Shown here: one piece after another, positions 1 through 8,825 of the stretch
Layout of the letters: each line of letters starts with the position of its first letter
Position numbering within the stretch: position 1 is the first letter of the stretch
Origin: UBA6627 sp965248675
GTDB lineage: Bacteria; Chloroflexota; Dehalococcoidia; UBA2979
Assembly (NCBI GenBank): GCA_965248675.1
Contig: CBDFJZ010000006.1
Coordinates: 372,001 to 436,000, forward strand
DNA length: 64,000 nt
Direction: 5' to 3'
Position numbers and translations under genes: made by a program
The notes under the pieces: generated by a model
What the model saw: the letters and a program-made list of their open reading frames with translations, nothing else
The model's database searches: none
What the model was told of the DNA's origin: nothing

Positions 1-745
1 CGGCTCTTCATCGCGCAGCAGGCGGGACGCGTACTCATCGTTAGCGATGACCTGCCGGCGGGGACGGTGCTCCTCGACATCACCGAACGCGTCGACTCCG
101 ACCTCGGCGAGGGCATCCTCTCGCTCGCCCTCGATCCGGGGTTCGCGGAGAATGGGCACCTCTGGGTCTACTACTTCGTCGACCCGCTTCCCGATCGGAC
201 GCTGCTCTCGCGCTTCACGGTGGTCGACGACGTGGCCGATCCGGCCACGGAGCTGGTGGTCCTCGAACTGGAGCAGCCCGGCTTCAACCAGAACGGCGGA
301 GCGATCCGCTTCGGCCCGCGGGACGGGCTGCTGTATCTGAGCCTGGGCGACGGCAGCGCGTCGACTGATCCGTTCAAGAACGGGCAGAACCTCGGCACGC
401 TGCTCGGATCCGTGATCCGTATCGATGTGCGCGCCGCCAGCGATGCCGAGCCGTACGCGGTTCCCGAGGACAACCCCTTCCTCGAAGTGGCGGGCGCGCG
501 GCCGGAGATCTTCGCCTACGGCCTTCGCAACCCGTGACGAGATCGGCCCGCTCGATGGCCGCTACCTCTACGGCGATCTTTGCAGCGGCGAGATCTGGGC
601 GATCGAGCGCGACGGCGCCACCCCACCCCAGGTGATCGCCCGCCTCGACGGCCGGCTCGTGTCGTTCGGCGTCGACCGCGATGGCGAGGTGCTGGTCGTC
701 GAGCTGACCAACGGCGGAGTCTACCGGCTGCAACGCGCCGAGTAA
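1..745 (+). pseudogene. PQQ-type glucose/sorbosone dehydrogenase, 5'-cut by window and internally deleted
   Basis: The first frame enters from before base 1 and reads RLFIAQQAGRVLIV and later GGAIRFGPRDGLLYLSLGDG, typical of the soluble quinoprotein sugar dehydrogenase (GSDH) beta-propeller. It stops at 535-537 directly after YGLRNP. In the family about 100 more residues follow this motif before the last blades. Here the C-terminal blade (LDGRYLYGDLCSGEIWAIE, then a clean end at 745) follows at once in another frame. The simplest reading is an internal deletion of roughly 100 codons that also shifted the frame. An assembly collapse would look the same. Confident in the family, less so in the cause. 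Confidence 0.75.
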
Positions 746-1413
746 ACGCCGGGCGCGGTCTCAGCCGGCCGACGTGCGGCCGGCTGTCAACCCGGTCACA
801 TTCGCCGGGGCGTATTCGCACTAGGTCTGCGCTCGCCGCGCACATGCGCTGCGTCAGGCGAGCCCGCGATGAGCCGGATCGCGCGGATGACGGCGCCGAT
901 GGCTGACGCACCAACCGTGGATCGAGCTGAAGTCCGAGATTCGGCGCGTACCGCACGAGGTTGTCGAAGGGTTCGTCGAGCACACGACGACGTTGATGGC
1001 GGCGGGCACCGTACGGCTGTTGCGGCTGTCGATCGCCGCGGGCTCGTTCATCGCGATCGGAGCGCTGCTGGACCGTCCGCCGCCTGACCCGCACCGTCCA
1101 GCGGCCGCACTGTTCGCCGGCGCGAACCTAGCCACCATGGCGCCGTCCCGGAGGGGGTGTGGGGGCGGAGCCCCCACGGACGTTTGGGTGGGCGGGCGGG
1201 ATCTACACAATTCTGCAAACACCGCCGAAGGCAACTTGGCGTATCTCCCGGAATTCGCATCACGTGGCTCATCGTCGGCGAAGCTGGTTCTGAGTTCAGA
1301 CAGCCCTGGCCGTCACGCCAGGTGGATCCAGAGCGGGAGGCCGCGCCCTCGAGCGGCCCCGAAACCCTCGGCAGCTGGGGGGATTCGCCGACCGTGCAAG
1401 GACGCTGCTGACG
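746..1413. other. gene-poor interval with one possible gene remnant and a hairpin
   Basis: No convincing gene. A plus-strand frame between 903 and 1085 reads like protein, with a hydrophobic stretch LLRLSIAAGSFIAIGALLD that vaguely resembles the first membrane segment of formate/nitrite transporters, then dissolves into proline/arginine-rich noise. It may be a degraded remnant. Around 1158-1176 there is a strong hairpin (GTGGGGGC-GGA-GCCCCCAC), similar in style to the hairpin repeats found elsewhere in this window. Confidence 0.3.
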
Positions 1414-2085
1414 CTAGAGCAGTTCGTGCTGAGCGCTGACCGCCATCAAGTCGACCTTCGCGCGGAACTCGTCGACGTCCAGGCTCATGATCTGCAGGTC
1501 GTGGAGCTGGCCGTTGCGGTCGATCAGCTGGTTGCGCAGTCGCGCCTCGCGCTCGAAGCCCATATGACTGAAGACGCGTATCGCCGCATGCTGGTCGGTC
1601 GTCATCTGCGCGATCATCTTCCGCACACCGCGCTCGCGGGCGAGCGCGAACGCCTGCTCTGTCAGCACCCGGCCCAGCTGCTGACCCCGCATCGACGGGC
1701 TGACGAGGATCCGCAGCTCGGCGACGTGCCGCGTCCAGGCGAGCCCATCCGAGGCCACGGTGGCGTACCCCACAATCTCGTCCCCCCGCAACGCGACGAT
1801 CGTCGTGTAGTGGTCGTTCTCGATGTCGTGGACCCAGGCGTCTACGACGGCCGGCTGGGTGATGTCGCGACGGAGGAAGAGCAGGTCATGCTGTGGCAAC
1901 GCGTTCGCGAACGTCAGCATCGCGACCCGGTCGCCAGCATCCATCGACCGCAACACAACCTCGACGTCCGCGAGCTGGACCGTCGCCGGGAACTCGAGCG
2001 GATCGAGGCGCTGCGCTGCGGCCTGGCTGGCCACACGCCAGCTGCGCCCCGCCAGCACCGACATCAAGGTGTCGCCGATACCCAT
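1414..2085 (-). CDS. GNAT family N-acetyltransferase
   Basis: Protein of 223 residues. Residues about 40-205 form a GNAT domain: a beta strand with the substrate side (VALRGDEIVGYATV), then the acetyl-CoA pyrophosphate loop (V-S-P-S-M-R-G-Q-Q-L-G-R), then the C-terminal FSHMGFEREARLRN segment usual for these enzymes. The first 35 residues are a non-conserved leader. Substrate unknown. It stands alone: the minus-strand esterase starting at 3121 lies 127 bp upstream of its start. Confidence 0.85.
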   Translation of the reverse strand: MGIGDTLMSVLAGRSWRVASQAAAQRLDPLEFPATVQLADVEVVLRSMDAGDRVAMLTFANALPQHDLLFLRRDITQPAVVDAWVHDIENDHYTTIVALRGDEIVGYATVASDGLAWTRHVAELRILVSPSMRGQQLGRVLTEQAFALARERGVRKMIAQMTTDQHAAIRVFSHMGFEREARLRNQLIDRNGQLHDLQIMSLDVDEFRAKVDLMAVSAQHELL

Positions 2086-2212
2086 CAGGTCCTCCCGTAT
2101 CGCGCTCCACGCGGCTCCAGTATGCAGGGCCGCCGGGCGCGCGTCGTGCCGCCGTTCACGATCGCACCAAGGGCGCTCATTGCGATGAGCGAGGTGGCCC
2201 GATCCGCGACGA

Positions 2213-3121
2213 TCAGCCGTGGCTACGCAGAAACGCGCCGATCTCCAGGATCGCCGCCCGGCTCTCCGGCAGCTCGGGATCGAGCTGCGGATAGATGTGA
2301 ATCCCGCCCGGCTCGACCGTCACCGTGGTGCGTACGTTCGCGGCCTGCGCCTTCGCCGCGAACTCCAGCGAGTCGTCGAGCAGCACCTCGTGATCGGCGA
2401 CCACGAGGTACACCGGCGGGAAGCCCGACAGGTCGCCAAACAGGGGCGACGCCAGCGGCTGCGCCGGGTCGGCGTCACCCATGTGCTGCGTCTTGAAGCC
2501 CTCGATGATCGCCGGGTCGGTGAACAGCGGGTCGATCCCCAGGCGGTGCTCCCGTGACGGGCGGGTGTTGCTCACATCGGTCCAGGCGGAGATGCCGAAC
2601 GCCGCGCTTGGGAACGAAACGCCCTGCTCGCGGGCCGCGTGGATCGTCGCGAAGCTGAGCCCGTCGCCTGCGGAGTCGCCCCCGATGAAGCTGCTCGTCG
2701 CCGGCGCGGCTCCGTTCGGACCGTTCGCCAGCATCCACCGGTACCCCGCGAGCGCATCGTCGACCGCCGCCGGGAACTGGTGCTCCGGCGCCAACCGGTA
2801 ATCCAGCACCAGCACCGCACACCCCGAGGCCCGCGAGATGTCCGCCGCCAGCCGCCGATGCGTCAGCGCCGAAAGCAGCACGTACCCGCCGCCGTGGAGG
2901 TAGAGCAGCCGCCGCCCCGGATCGGCGCCGGGGGCGACCACCCAGTCCGCCGGGACGCCGCCGGCCTCGACGTGCGAGACATCGCCGTCGTCGGGAGCCG
3001 GCGCCGCCATCGCGTCCGCGCCGGCGCGGATCGCCGCCGTGTCCGGTCGCGGCTGATCGGCAGCGGCCGCCGCCTGCTCGGCGCGCAGCTCTAGAAACGC
3101 TTCCATCTCCTTGGACGGCAT
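2213..3121 (-). CDS. alpha/beta hydrolase of the hormone-sensitive-lipase esterase family
   Basis: 302 residues. The HGGGY oxyanion-hole motif lies near residue 75, the nucleophile elbow is GGDSAGDGLS near 147, the acidic residue sits in VVADHEVLLDDS and the catalytic histidine in GGIHIYP near the C terminus. This is the usual order and length for bacterial HSL-type (group IV) carboxylesterases acting on short acyl esters. The ATG at 3121 gives MPSKEMEAFLELRAEQ, a normal amphipathic cap start. The FGGY kinase begins divergently 119 bp away, so the two probably have separate promoters in this gap. Confidence 0.9.
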   Translation of the reverse strand: MPSKEMEAFLELRAEQAAAAADQPRPDTAAIRAGADAMAAPAPDDGDVSHVEAGGVPADWVVAPGADPGRRLLYLHGGGYVLLSALTHRRLAADISRASGCAVLVLDYRLAPEHQFPAAVDDALAGYRWMLANGPNGAAPATSSFIGGDSAGDGLSFATIHAAREQGVSFPSAAFGISAWTDVSNTRPSREHRLGIDPLFTDPAIIEGFKTQHMGDADPAQPLASPLFGDLSGFPPVYLVVADHEVLLDDSLEFAAKAQAANVRTTVTVEPGGIHIYPQLDPELPESRAAILEIGAFLRSHG

Positions 3122-3240
3122 CGGCCGGCTCCTCGTCCGCTCATAGCACTCTCGGTACGGTACGGGCGTGATTCTGGCAGATCACGGCGACGCTCACGAC
3201 GCGCACGACCACCGGCAACGACGAGGATGGCGGAGCAGCG

Positions 3241-4698
3241 ATGTCAGGACGAACGCTGCTCGCGATCGACCTCGGGACGACGCGACTGAAGGTCGCCGCC
3301 TTCGACGAGCGCGGCCGCCTGCTCGCTCGCGAGGCCGCACGCAACGAGGAACACCGATCGCTCGAGGACGGCGTCGAGCGCGCCTGGCAAGACCCCGACG
3401 AGTGGTGGACGAACGTCGGGGAGCTGACCGGGCGCCTGCTCGATCACCCCGCGCTCGACGGTTACGAGGTGGGCGGCATCGGCCTCTCCGGCCGCGCGGG
3501 GGGCTTCGCCGCGCTGGACGCGGACGGGGCGCTGCTCGCTCCCTCCTGGTCCGACGGCCGCCACCTCGATCAGCTACGCGTCCTCCACGAGTGGCGCGCG
3601 AGCGGCTACCACCTCGCCAATTACGCGGGCGCCCTGATCGCCACTTGGCGCTGGCTGGAGCAACACCAACCGCCGATCGCCGAGCGCACGGCGCGGCTGC
3701 TCTACGCGAAAGACTTCCTGATCTACCGCCTCACCGGCGAGGCCGTCACCGACCCGACCTCAGGCCCCGATCGCGAGGACTTCGACCCGCGATCGATCGA
3801 GGCCCTCCGCCTGCCTCGCGACCTGCTTCCGCGCGTCGCGATGCCGTGGACCCTCGCCGGCGAGGTTACCGAGGAAGCGGCGGCCGCCCTCGGGATCCCC
3901 AGCGGAACCCCCGTCGGCGTCGGCGGCCACGATGGCATCTGCGCCAACGTCGGCGCGGCGGCCGGAACGCCCGGCGTCTACGCGATCACCATCGGCACGC
4001 ACGCAGTCGTCCGCGCGGTGACCGACGAGCTCGTTCCCGAGGGCTACCGCTTCTACGGGTTACCGCCCGATCGGCACGTCTACGGCGGCAACGCGGTGAT
4101 GGCCGGCCGCGCCGCCGACTGGTTCCTCGACACCTGGCTCGGCCACCCCGACGAGGCCGCCCGCCCCGACGCCTTCGCCGCCATGGACGCGGCCGCGATG
4201 GCGGACGCCCCCGGTTCCGAGGGCGTCCGCTTCCTCCCCTTCCTCGCCGGCCAGGTCGCCCCCGAGCTGCGCCCCGGTGCCACGGGCTCGTTCGTCGGAC
4301 TGCACGCGTCGCACGGCCGTTCCGAGATGTTCCGCGCGATCCTCGAGGGCGGCGCGTTCGCGCTGCGCGCGATCTTCGAGCAGGTGCGCGAATGGGGCGG
4401 CGAGCCGTCTGTGGTGCGGTTCACGGGCAGCGGCGGGACCAGCCCGCTCTGGCCGCAGATCATCGTCGACACGCTTCGCCGCCCGGTCGAAGCAACCGAC
4501 GGCGCGGTCGAGGCGCGCGGCGCGGCCATGTACCTGGCGGTCGCCCTCGGCATCTACGAGGACGTCGACCAGGCAGCCGAGGCGATGGTGCAGGTCTCAC
4601 GCGTCGTCGAGCCGAATGCCGAGCGAGCCGATCGCTACGACGCGCTCTACGCGAACTGGCAGCGCGTCAACGAGGCCCTGCGTCCCCTGGACGCGTGA
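3241..4698 (+). CDS. FGGY-family carbohydrate kinase (xylulokinase-like)
   Basis: 485 residues, normal for FGGY kinases. The N-terminal phosphate-binding motif is LLAIDLGTTRLKVAAFD. The sugar-contacting region has GGIGLSGRAGGFAALD, and the second actin-like domain has PVGVGGHDGICANVGAA and the adenosine loop RFTGSGGTSPLWPQIIVDTL. It should phosphorylate a sugar or polyol with ATP in the cytoplasm; the substrate cannot be read from sequence. An amidohydrolase follows after 49 bp, suggesting one transcript and perhaps one catabolic route. The end of the gene is partly duplicated (see repeat at 4663). Confidence 0.88.
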   Translation: MSGRTLLAIDLGTTRLKVAAFDERGRLLAREAARNEEHRSLEDGVERAWQDPDEWWTNVGELTGRLLDHPALDGYEVGGIGLSGRAGGFAALDADGALLAPSWSDGRHLDQLRVLHEWRASGYHLANYAGALIATWRWLEQHQPPIAERTARLLYAKDFLIYRLTGEAVTDPTSGPDREDFDPRSIEALRLPRDLLPRVAMPWTLAGEVTEEAAAALGIPSGTPVGVGGHDGICANVGAAAGTPGVYAITIGTHAVVRAVTDELVPEGYRFYGLPPDRHVYGGNAVMAGRAADWFLDTWLGHPDEAARPDAFAAMDAAAMADAPGSEGVRFLPFLAGQVAPELRPGATGSFVGLHASHGRSEMFRAILEGGAFALRAIFEQVREWGGEPSVVRFTGSGGTSPLWPQIIVDTLRRPVEATDGAVEARGAAMYLAVALGIYEDVDQAAEAMVQVSRVVEPNAERADRYDALYANWQRVNEALRPLDA

Positions 4699-4721
4699 AC
4701 GAGATGCTGCGACCGCTCGAC
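4663..4721 (+). repeat. imperfect 30-nt tandem duplication at the kinase 3' end
   Basis: Bases 4663-4692 (encoding RVNEALRPLD) recur at 4692-4721 with about 23 of 30 positions identical. The second copy, read one frame over, encodes RVNEMLRPLD and runs on to a stop at 4749-4751. The kinase stop codon lies in the junction, so the duplication may have set the present C terminus. Confidence 0.6.
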
Positions 4722-4747
4722 GAGCCCCTCGAGACGACGGGGCATCC

Positions 4748-5893
4748 GTGACCAGCACGCTGATCGAGGGCGGCACCCTGATCGACGTGACGACCGCGAC
4801 CAGCAGCCGCGGCGACGTGCTGATCCGCGACGGCGCCATCGCCGGCCTAGGTGCCGTCGATGCCACCGACGTCGACGAACGGTTCGACGCGAGCGGGATG
4901 TACGTGTCGCCAGGCTGGATCGACGGTCACAGCCGAGGCTGGAGCGCCAACCGCTCTCCCGGGGAGAACCTGCGCGCCGACCGCTTCGGCGTCGAGCAGG
5001 GCGTCGCTGCGATCGTCGAGGCCGGGTCGGCAGGCGCACCGACGGCCGACGCCTTCCCCGCCGGAATGATCGAGGGCTCCTCGACACGAGTGTTTGGTGC
5101 GATCAACATCGGCTCCAGCGGTGCGCCCGGAATCGAGGGCGGCCACTCCTCACGCTGGGAGTACGTGTCGCTGACCCGCACGGTCGCGGCCGTCGAGCGC
5201 CATCGAGACTGGGTGCGCGGGATCAAGGTACAGGCGTCCTCCTCGCACACGGGCATGCTCGGTATCGAGGCGGTCAAGATCGCCCGCGAGGCCGCCGAGC
5301 TGACCGACCTGCCGCTGATGGCGCACATCGGCAACGCGCCGCCGCTGCTCCAGGAGGTGCTCGACCTGCTGCGCCGCGGCGACATCGTGACCCACACCTT
5401 CCACGGCAAGGTCGGCGGCAGCCTCGATCGCGATCGCCAGCTCATCCCCGCGTTTCGCCGCGCCGTCGATCGAGGCGTAATCGTCGCCACCAGCCACGGA
5501 CGCTCGTCCTACTCCTTCGAGGTGGCCGACCGTGCGGTGCGCGAACTGGCCGCGCCAGTCGACGTGATCTCGACCGACATGCACCCCGGCAACATCGACC
5601 ACTACTCGCGCTCGATCGCGCACAACATGACCAAGTCGCTGATGCTCGGCTTGTCCCTCGAGGCAGTCGTGCAGGCGGTGACGCTCAACCCCGCTCGCGC
5701 GTGGCGCCTCGAGGCCGACGGCTTCGGCGCCCTCGCGGTCGGTCGCCCCGCCCACGTCACCGCCTTCCGCGTCCGCGACGAACCGCTCGAGGTCCACGAC
5801 ACGCTAGATGAAACGCGGACGGCGCTTCGCTGGGTGGAACCGGTCGCCGTCTGGGTCGATGGCCACCGCTTCGACCGCACAGCGCCGATCTAG
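4748..5893 (+). CDS. amidohydrolase/deacetylase family metallohydrolase (COG3964-like)
   Basis: 381 residues from a GTG at 4748. It matches the family of EF_0837/Atu3266-type amidohydrolases: N-terminal beta sandwich with LIEGGTLID, then a TIM barrel. Putative metal ligands are the lysine in VRGIKVQAS, histidines in MAHIGNAP and THTFHGK, and the aspartate in ISTDMHPG. The usual first metal motif HxH is altered: the sequence reads WIDGHSRGW, so the second histidine is arginine. It may use one metal or be re-purposed. Located 49 bp behind the FGGY kinase on the same strand. Substrate unknown; family members act on N-acyl or ester compounds. Confidence 0.8.
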   Translation: MTSTLIEGGTLIDVTTATSSRGDVLIRDGAIAGLGAVDATDVDERFDASGMYVSPGWIDGHSRGWSANRSPGENLRADRFGVEQGVAAIVEAGSAGAPTADAFPAGMIEGSSTRVFGAINIGSSGAPGIEGGHSSRWEYVSLTRTVAAVERHRDWVRGIKVQASSSHTGMLGIEAVKIAREAAELTDLPLMAHIGNAPPLLQEVLDLLRRGDIVTHTFHGKVGGSLDRDRQLIPAFRRAVDRGVIVATSHGRSSYSFEVADRAVRELAAPVDVISTDMHPGNIDHYSRSIAHNMTKSLMLGLSLEAVVQAVTLNPARAWRLEADGFGALAVGRPAHVTAFRVRDEPLEVHDTLDETRTALRWVEPVAVWVDGHRFDRTAPI

Positions 5894-5934
5894 CCGCTGC
5901 GCGCGCGCCGGCCTCGAGCGTCAGTTTCGGCGCG

Positions 5935-6004
5935 GCGAAGCGTCGTCGATGACCCGAAGGGTCCTTAGGCGGGCGCGAAGCGTCGTCGATGACCCGAAGG
6001 GTCC
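5935..6004 (-). repeat. two direct copies of the post-stop hairpin element at the aroG end
   Basis: The 30-nt unit at 5935-5964 is repeated exactly at 5975-6004 (40-bp period). Each copy, read on the minus strand, has a hairpin GACCC-TTC-GGGTC followed by ATCGACGACGCTTCGC. The outer copy lies just after the aroG stop. The inner copy is inside the gene and encodes its last residues (DPSGHRRRFA). Confidence 0.9.
5951..5964 (-). terminator. probable terminator of the DAHP synthase gene
   Basis: Stem GACCC / GGGTC with TTC loop immediately after the stop codon, followed on the minus strand by the GACGACGCTTCGC tail shared with three other gene ends in this window. No T-run, so intrinsic termination is inferred from position and recurrence. 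Confidence 0.5.
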
Positions 6005-7056
6005 GCGGCGAGGGCGTCCGCGGCCTCCTTGAGCAGCGTCTCGGTCTCGGCCCAGTCGATGCAGGCGTCGGTGATCGAGACGCCGTAGCGAAGCTCGTCG
6101 CCGTTGAGCGGCTGGTTGCCGGCGAAGAGATGACTTTCGAGCATCAGGCCGACGATCCCGTCGCTGCCCTCGGCGCGTTGCTCGATCACGTCGCGGAAGG
6201 CGACCGCCTGGCGCGTGTGGTCCTTCTCCGAGTTGGCGTGGCTGCAGTCGACCATGACGAGTGGCCTTGAGCCCGAGGCTCGCAGCTCTTCCTGCGCGGC
6301 GGCGACCGCCTCCGCGTCGAAGTTCGTACCACCCTGGCCGCCTCGAAGCACGAGGTGGCCGTAGGGGTTGCCGGTGGTGTGCATCACGCAGGTGCGACCG
6401 TCGTGGTCGATTCCCAGAAACGCCTGCGAGGCACGGGCGGCGACCATCGCGTCCACCGCGACCTGCGAATTGCCATCGGTGCGATTCTTGAAGCCGACGG
6501 GCATGGACAGGCCGCTGGCCATCTGGCGGTGGGTCTGACTCTCCGTGGTGCGCGCCCCGATCGCGACCCACGAAACCAGGTCGGCGAGGTACTGCGGAAC
6601 GATCGGGTCGAGGAACTCGGTGCCGACCGCGAGGCCCATCCCGGTCACCTCGAGCAGCAGCTGGCGCGCACGTCGCAGGCCCTCGTTGATGTCGAAGCTG
6701 CCGTCCAGGTTCGGGTCGTAGACGAGGCCCTTCCAGCCGACGGTCGTGCGCGGCTTCTCGAAGTACACGCGCATCACGACGAGGATCTGCTCGCGCACCT
6801 GCTCCTCGAGGCGAGCGAGGCGCTCGGCGTACTCGAGGGCGGCGCGCTCGTCGTGGATCGAACACGGGCCGACGATCACCATCAGCCGCCGGTCGTCCTG
6901 TCGGAGCACGGCTTCGACTTGCGAGCGCCCCCGGGACACCGAGCTGATCTGGTATTCCGTCGCCGGCAGCTCCTCGACGAGCTGGGTGGGCGAGATCAAC
7001 GGATCGGTGCTCGCGATGTGGAGATCTGAGGTCGGCTGAGTCGTCTCTTCGGGCAT
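5965..7056 (-). CDS. aroG: 3-deoxy-7-phosphoheptulonate (DAHP) synthase, class I
   Basis: 363 residues, the size of AroF/AroG/AroH. Condenses phosphoenolpyruvate and erythrose-4-phosphate, the first step of the shikimate pathway. Visible motifs in order: MVIVGPCSIHD, GWKGLVYDPNLDGSFDI, the substrate region AIGARTTESQTHRQMASG, GFKNRTDGN, metal/active-site segments VDCSHANSEKDH and GLMLESHLFAGNQ, then YGVSITDACIDW. The N-terminal extension before residue 45 is where feedback inhibitors bind in E. coli enzymes; which amino acid acts here is not readable. The C-terminal dozen residues come from a duplicated hairpin element. Monocistronic; about 200 bp to the next upstream gene. Confidence 0.95.
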   Translation of the reverse strand: MPEETTQPTSDLHIASTDPLISPTQLVEELPATEYQISSVSRGRSQVEAVLRQDDRRLMVIVGPCSIHDERAALEYAERLARLEEQVREQILVVMRVYFEKPRTTVGWKGLVYDPNLDGSFDINEGLRRARQLLLEVTGMGLAVGTEFLDPIVPQYLADLVSWVAIGARTTESQTHRQMASGLSMPVGFKNRTDGNSQVAVDAMVAARASQAFLGIDHDGRTCVMHTTGNPYGHLVLRGGQGGTNFDAEAVAAAQEELRASGSRPLVMVDCSHANSEKDHTRQAVAFRDVIEQRAEGSDGIVGLMLESHLFAGNQPLNGDELRYGVSITDACIDWAETETLLKEAADALAADPSGHRRRFAPA

Positions 7057-7256
7057 GTGGGGAACCAGTCCTGCTCCGGCGCCTGCATCGGGTCACCGGG
7101 CTGACCCGCATCCGTGCGGGGCGTTTCGGGGGTATACAGCTTAGCGACCACGCACCCCTCCCGCACCTCGATCAGGCCGCTCGATCGAAGCAGGCGGCGC
7201 GTTAAGGAGGCGCGTAAGGAATCGCGAAACTCATGACGCCGTCCTCGGGCTGGGCG

Positions 7257-8192
7257 CTACTCCTCGTCACCGAACTCCGCCGCCCAGAGTGGCGACGACT
7301 TCTTCAGGAAGCGCAGCTGGGTCGTCGTCTTCGCCACCAGCTTCCCGTCCGGCTCGAGCAGGCGCGCTTCGTACCAGGCGTACTCGGAACGCTTCGAGGA
7401 GCCGACCGCAACCAGCTCGCTCTCGCTCACGTAGTCGTGATCGAGGAAGACCGGCCCAGCGACGTGCTTGACCTCCTGCGCACCGAGCATGCTGACCACG
7501 CCCTCGCTGCGGAGGTGCAGCTGGCCCGACGACTCGCCGGCGGCGGTGGGAACGTTCGCGGGGTTGGCGATCGGCCCGCCCCACGGCGATTCGGTTCGGA
7601 ACCACGCCTCGGGCGCGATCGGCCCGCTCGGCTCCTGCGCGATCCGCTCGCTATCGATCCGCACCGGCACCGCCTCCGTCGTCTTGCCGACCGCGTGCTC
7701 CGCGAGGATCCGCACGTCGTCGGCGCCCGAGGTGTTCAGGATCATCTGGCCGGTCAACGAGCCGCCCGCCGGATCGCCAATCTCGGCGGTGCCGTTTACC
7801 AGGTGCAGCCCGTCCTCTTCGCGCTCGACCCAGAGCTGGACGCGCTCATCCGCGCCGTCCATCTCCGGCTCCTGTAGACCGATCCGCACATAGTCGCCGT
7901 GCATCGTCGGCTTGATGAACATCGAGGCGACGCCACCGCGCTCGAACCAGTCCTGGCCGAAGCCGGCGAGCAGCACCCTCGGCATCTGCGCGACGTGCAC
8001 CACGCCGCGCACCACGCCGCCCTTGAACCCGACGCTCTTCGCGACCTCATCGTTCTGCACCGCGCCGGCCGACTGCGCCCAGTAGTTCTCGACCATCCGG
8101 AACGGCGTGAACAGCGCGCCTTCGTCCTCGACAATTTCGCCAACGTCGTATTCGTAATGCACGGGTGACCCCTCGACATACGCGAAGCGCAT
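7257..8192 (-). CDS. double-hotdog (MaoC/thioesterase-like) protein of unknown substrate
   Basis: 311 residues with two related halves. The N-terminal half (FTPFRMVENYWAQSAGAVQ, then VGFKGGVVRGVVHVAQMPRV) has the spacing of a hotdog strand-helix with a MaoC-like GG-x-V-x-G turn. The C-terminal half has a matching FLDHDYVSESELVAVG and KTTTQLRFLKK strand series. Tandem hotdogs occur in acyl-CoA hydratases and thioesterases. A catalytic D-x4-H hydratase motif is not evident, so I do not assign hydratase activity. Single gene with its own upstream space. Confidence 0.5.
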   Translation of the reverse strand: MRFAYVEGSPVHYEYDVGEIVEDEGALFTPFRMVENYWAQSAGAVQNDEVAKSVGFKGGVVRGVVHVAQMPRVLLAGFGQDWFERGGVASMFIKPTMHGDYVRIGLQEPEMDGADERVQLWVEREEDGLHLVNGTAEIGDPAGGSLTGQMILNTSGADDVRILAEHAVGKTTEAVPVRIDSERIAQEPSGPIAPEAWFRTESPWGGPIANPANVPTAAGESSGQLHLRSEGVVSMLGAQEVKHVAGPVFLDHDYVSESELVAVGSSKRSEYAWYEARLLEPDGKLVAKTTTQLRFLKKSSPLWAAEFGDEE

Positions 8193-8590
8193 CGTACCCG
8201 TGGCGCGTGTCGAGGGGGAGCGACCTTCCGCCCGCTGGCGGACGCGCGACCTCAGCCGAGGACGTGTGCGCGCGCCCTCGCCGCCAGCTGGTCGATCTCG
8301 ACGTACGAGTTGTGCGTCCGCGGGTTCCGCAGGAAGGGAAACCCGATCATCGGGACCGGGCGCGGCGCCGTTAGGAAATGGCTCGCCTCGTGCCAGAGTT
8401 CCTTCGCCGGGCGGCTCAGGGACGGATAGCGCTCCTCGCTCAGCGCCAGGCGCGCCGGCTCGAGCGCCGTGACGGTCCGAAGCGCGGCGGCACCGTTCAC
8501 CAGCACGAGCGCCGGCTCGGCTTCGTCGATGAGGATCCGTCGCCCTCGCGCGGCAGTGGCGAAGCCGCGGTCCTCCCCGGCGAGCTGGGT

Positions 8591-8598
8591 CAGCGTTT
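8591..8598. repeat. target-site duplication, left copy
   Basis: CAGCGTTT, identical to 10734-10741. Eight base pairs is the duplication length of the IS1595 family. Confidence 0.9.
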
Positions 8599-8622
8599 GG
8601 GGATTACATACCTAAGTGGCGA
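8599..8622 (+). repeat. left terminal inverted repeat of the IS
   Basis: 24 bases exactly complementary to 10710-10733; begins GGGG as in other IS1595 ends. Confidence 0.95.
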
Positions 8623-8825
8623 CCGCCTCCGAATGTCAAGGCGCTGGCCACGCTGGTCGACGCCGGAGCGTCAATCCGATCTCGGCGGTGGGTCCTGGCG
8701 GGTGGCCAAGAGCGCGTCCTCTGCAACGGCTAGCGGGACACCCTGCGCTACCAGCGCATCAGAGAGCCTCTGTTCGGAGATTCGATCCTCGCCAACATCA
8801 ACGAAGACCGGCTCGTCTGAGTAGC

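Noticed and set aside
3168..4751. A 527-codon plus-strand frame overlapping the FGGY kinase
   Set aside because: Arg/Pro-rich shadow frame typical of high-GC DNA; the kinase frame has full family motifs.
5921..7111. A 396-codon minus-strand frame over aroG
   Set aside because: Shadow in another frame; DAHP synthase motifs are all in the 5965-7056 frame.
7057..7256. T-box or other leader RNA upstream of aroG
   Set aside because: A GGGTCA-GCCCGG-TGACCC hairpin is present but no T-box (TGGNACCGCG) or known riboswitch core could be found.
8252..8506. Separate 84-residue gene
   Set aside because: It is the 3' part of the gene split by the insertion sequence; the frame continues to the target duplication at 8591.
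8616..8825. N-terminal extension of the transposase in the same frame
   Set aside because: Open but its translation is basic, low-similarity sequence without zinc-ribbon or catalytic-Asp motifs.
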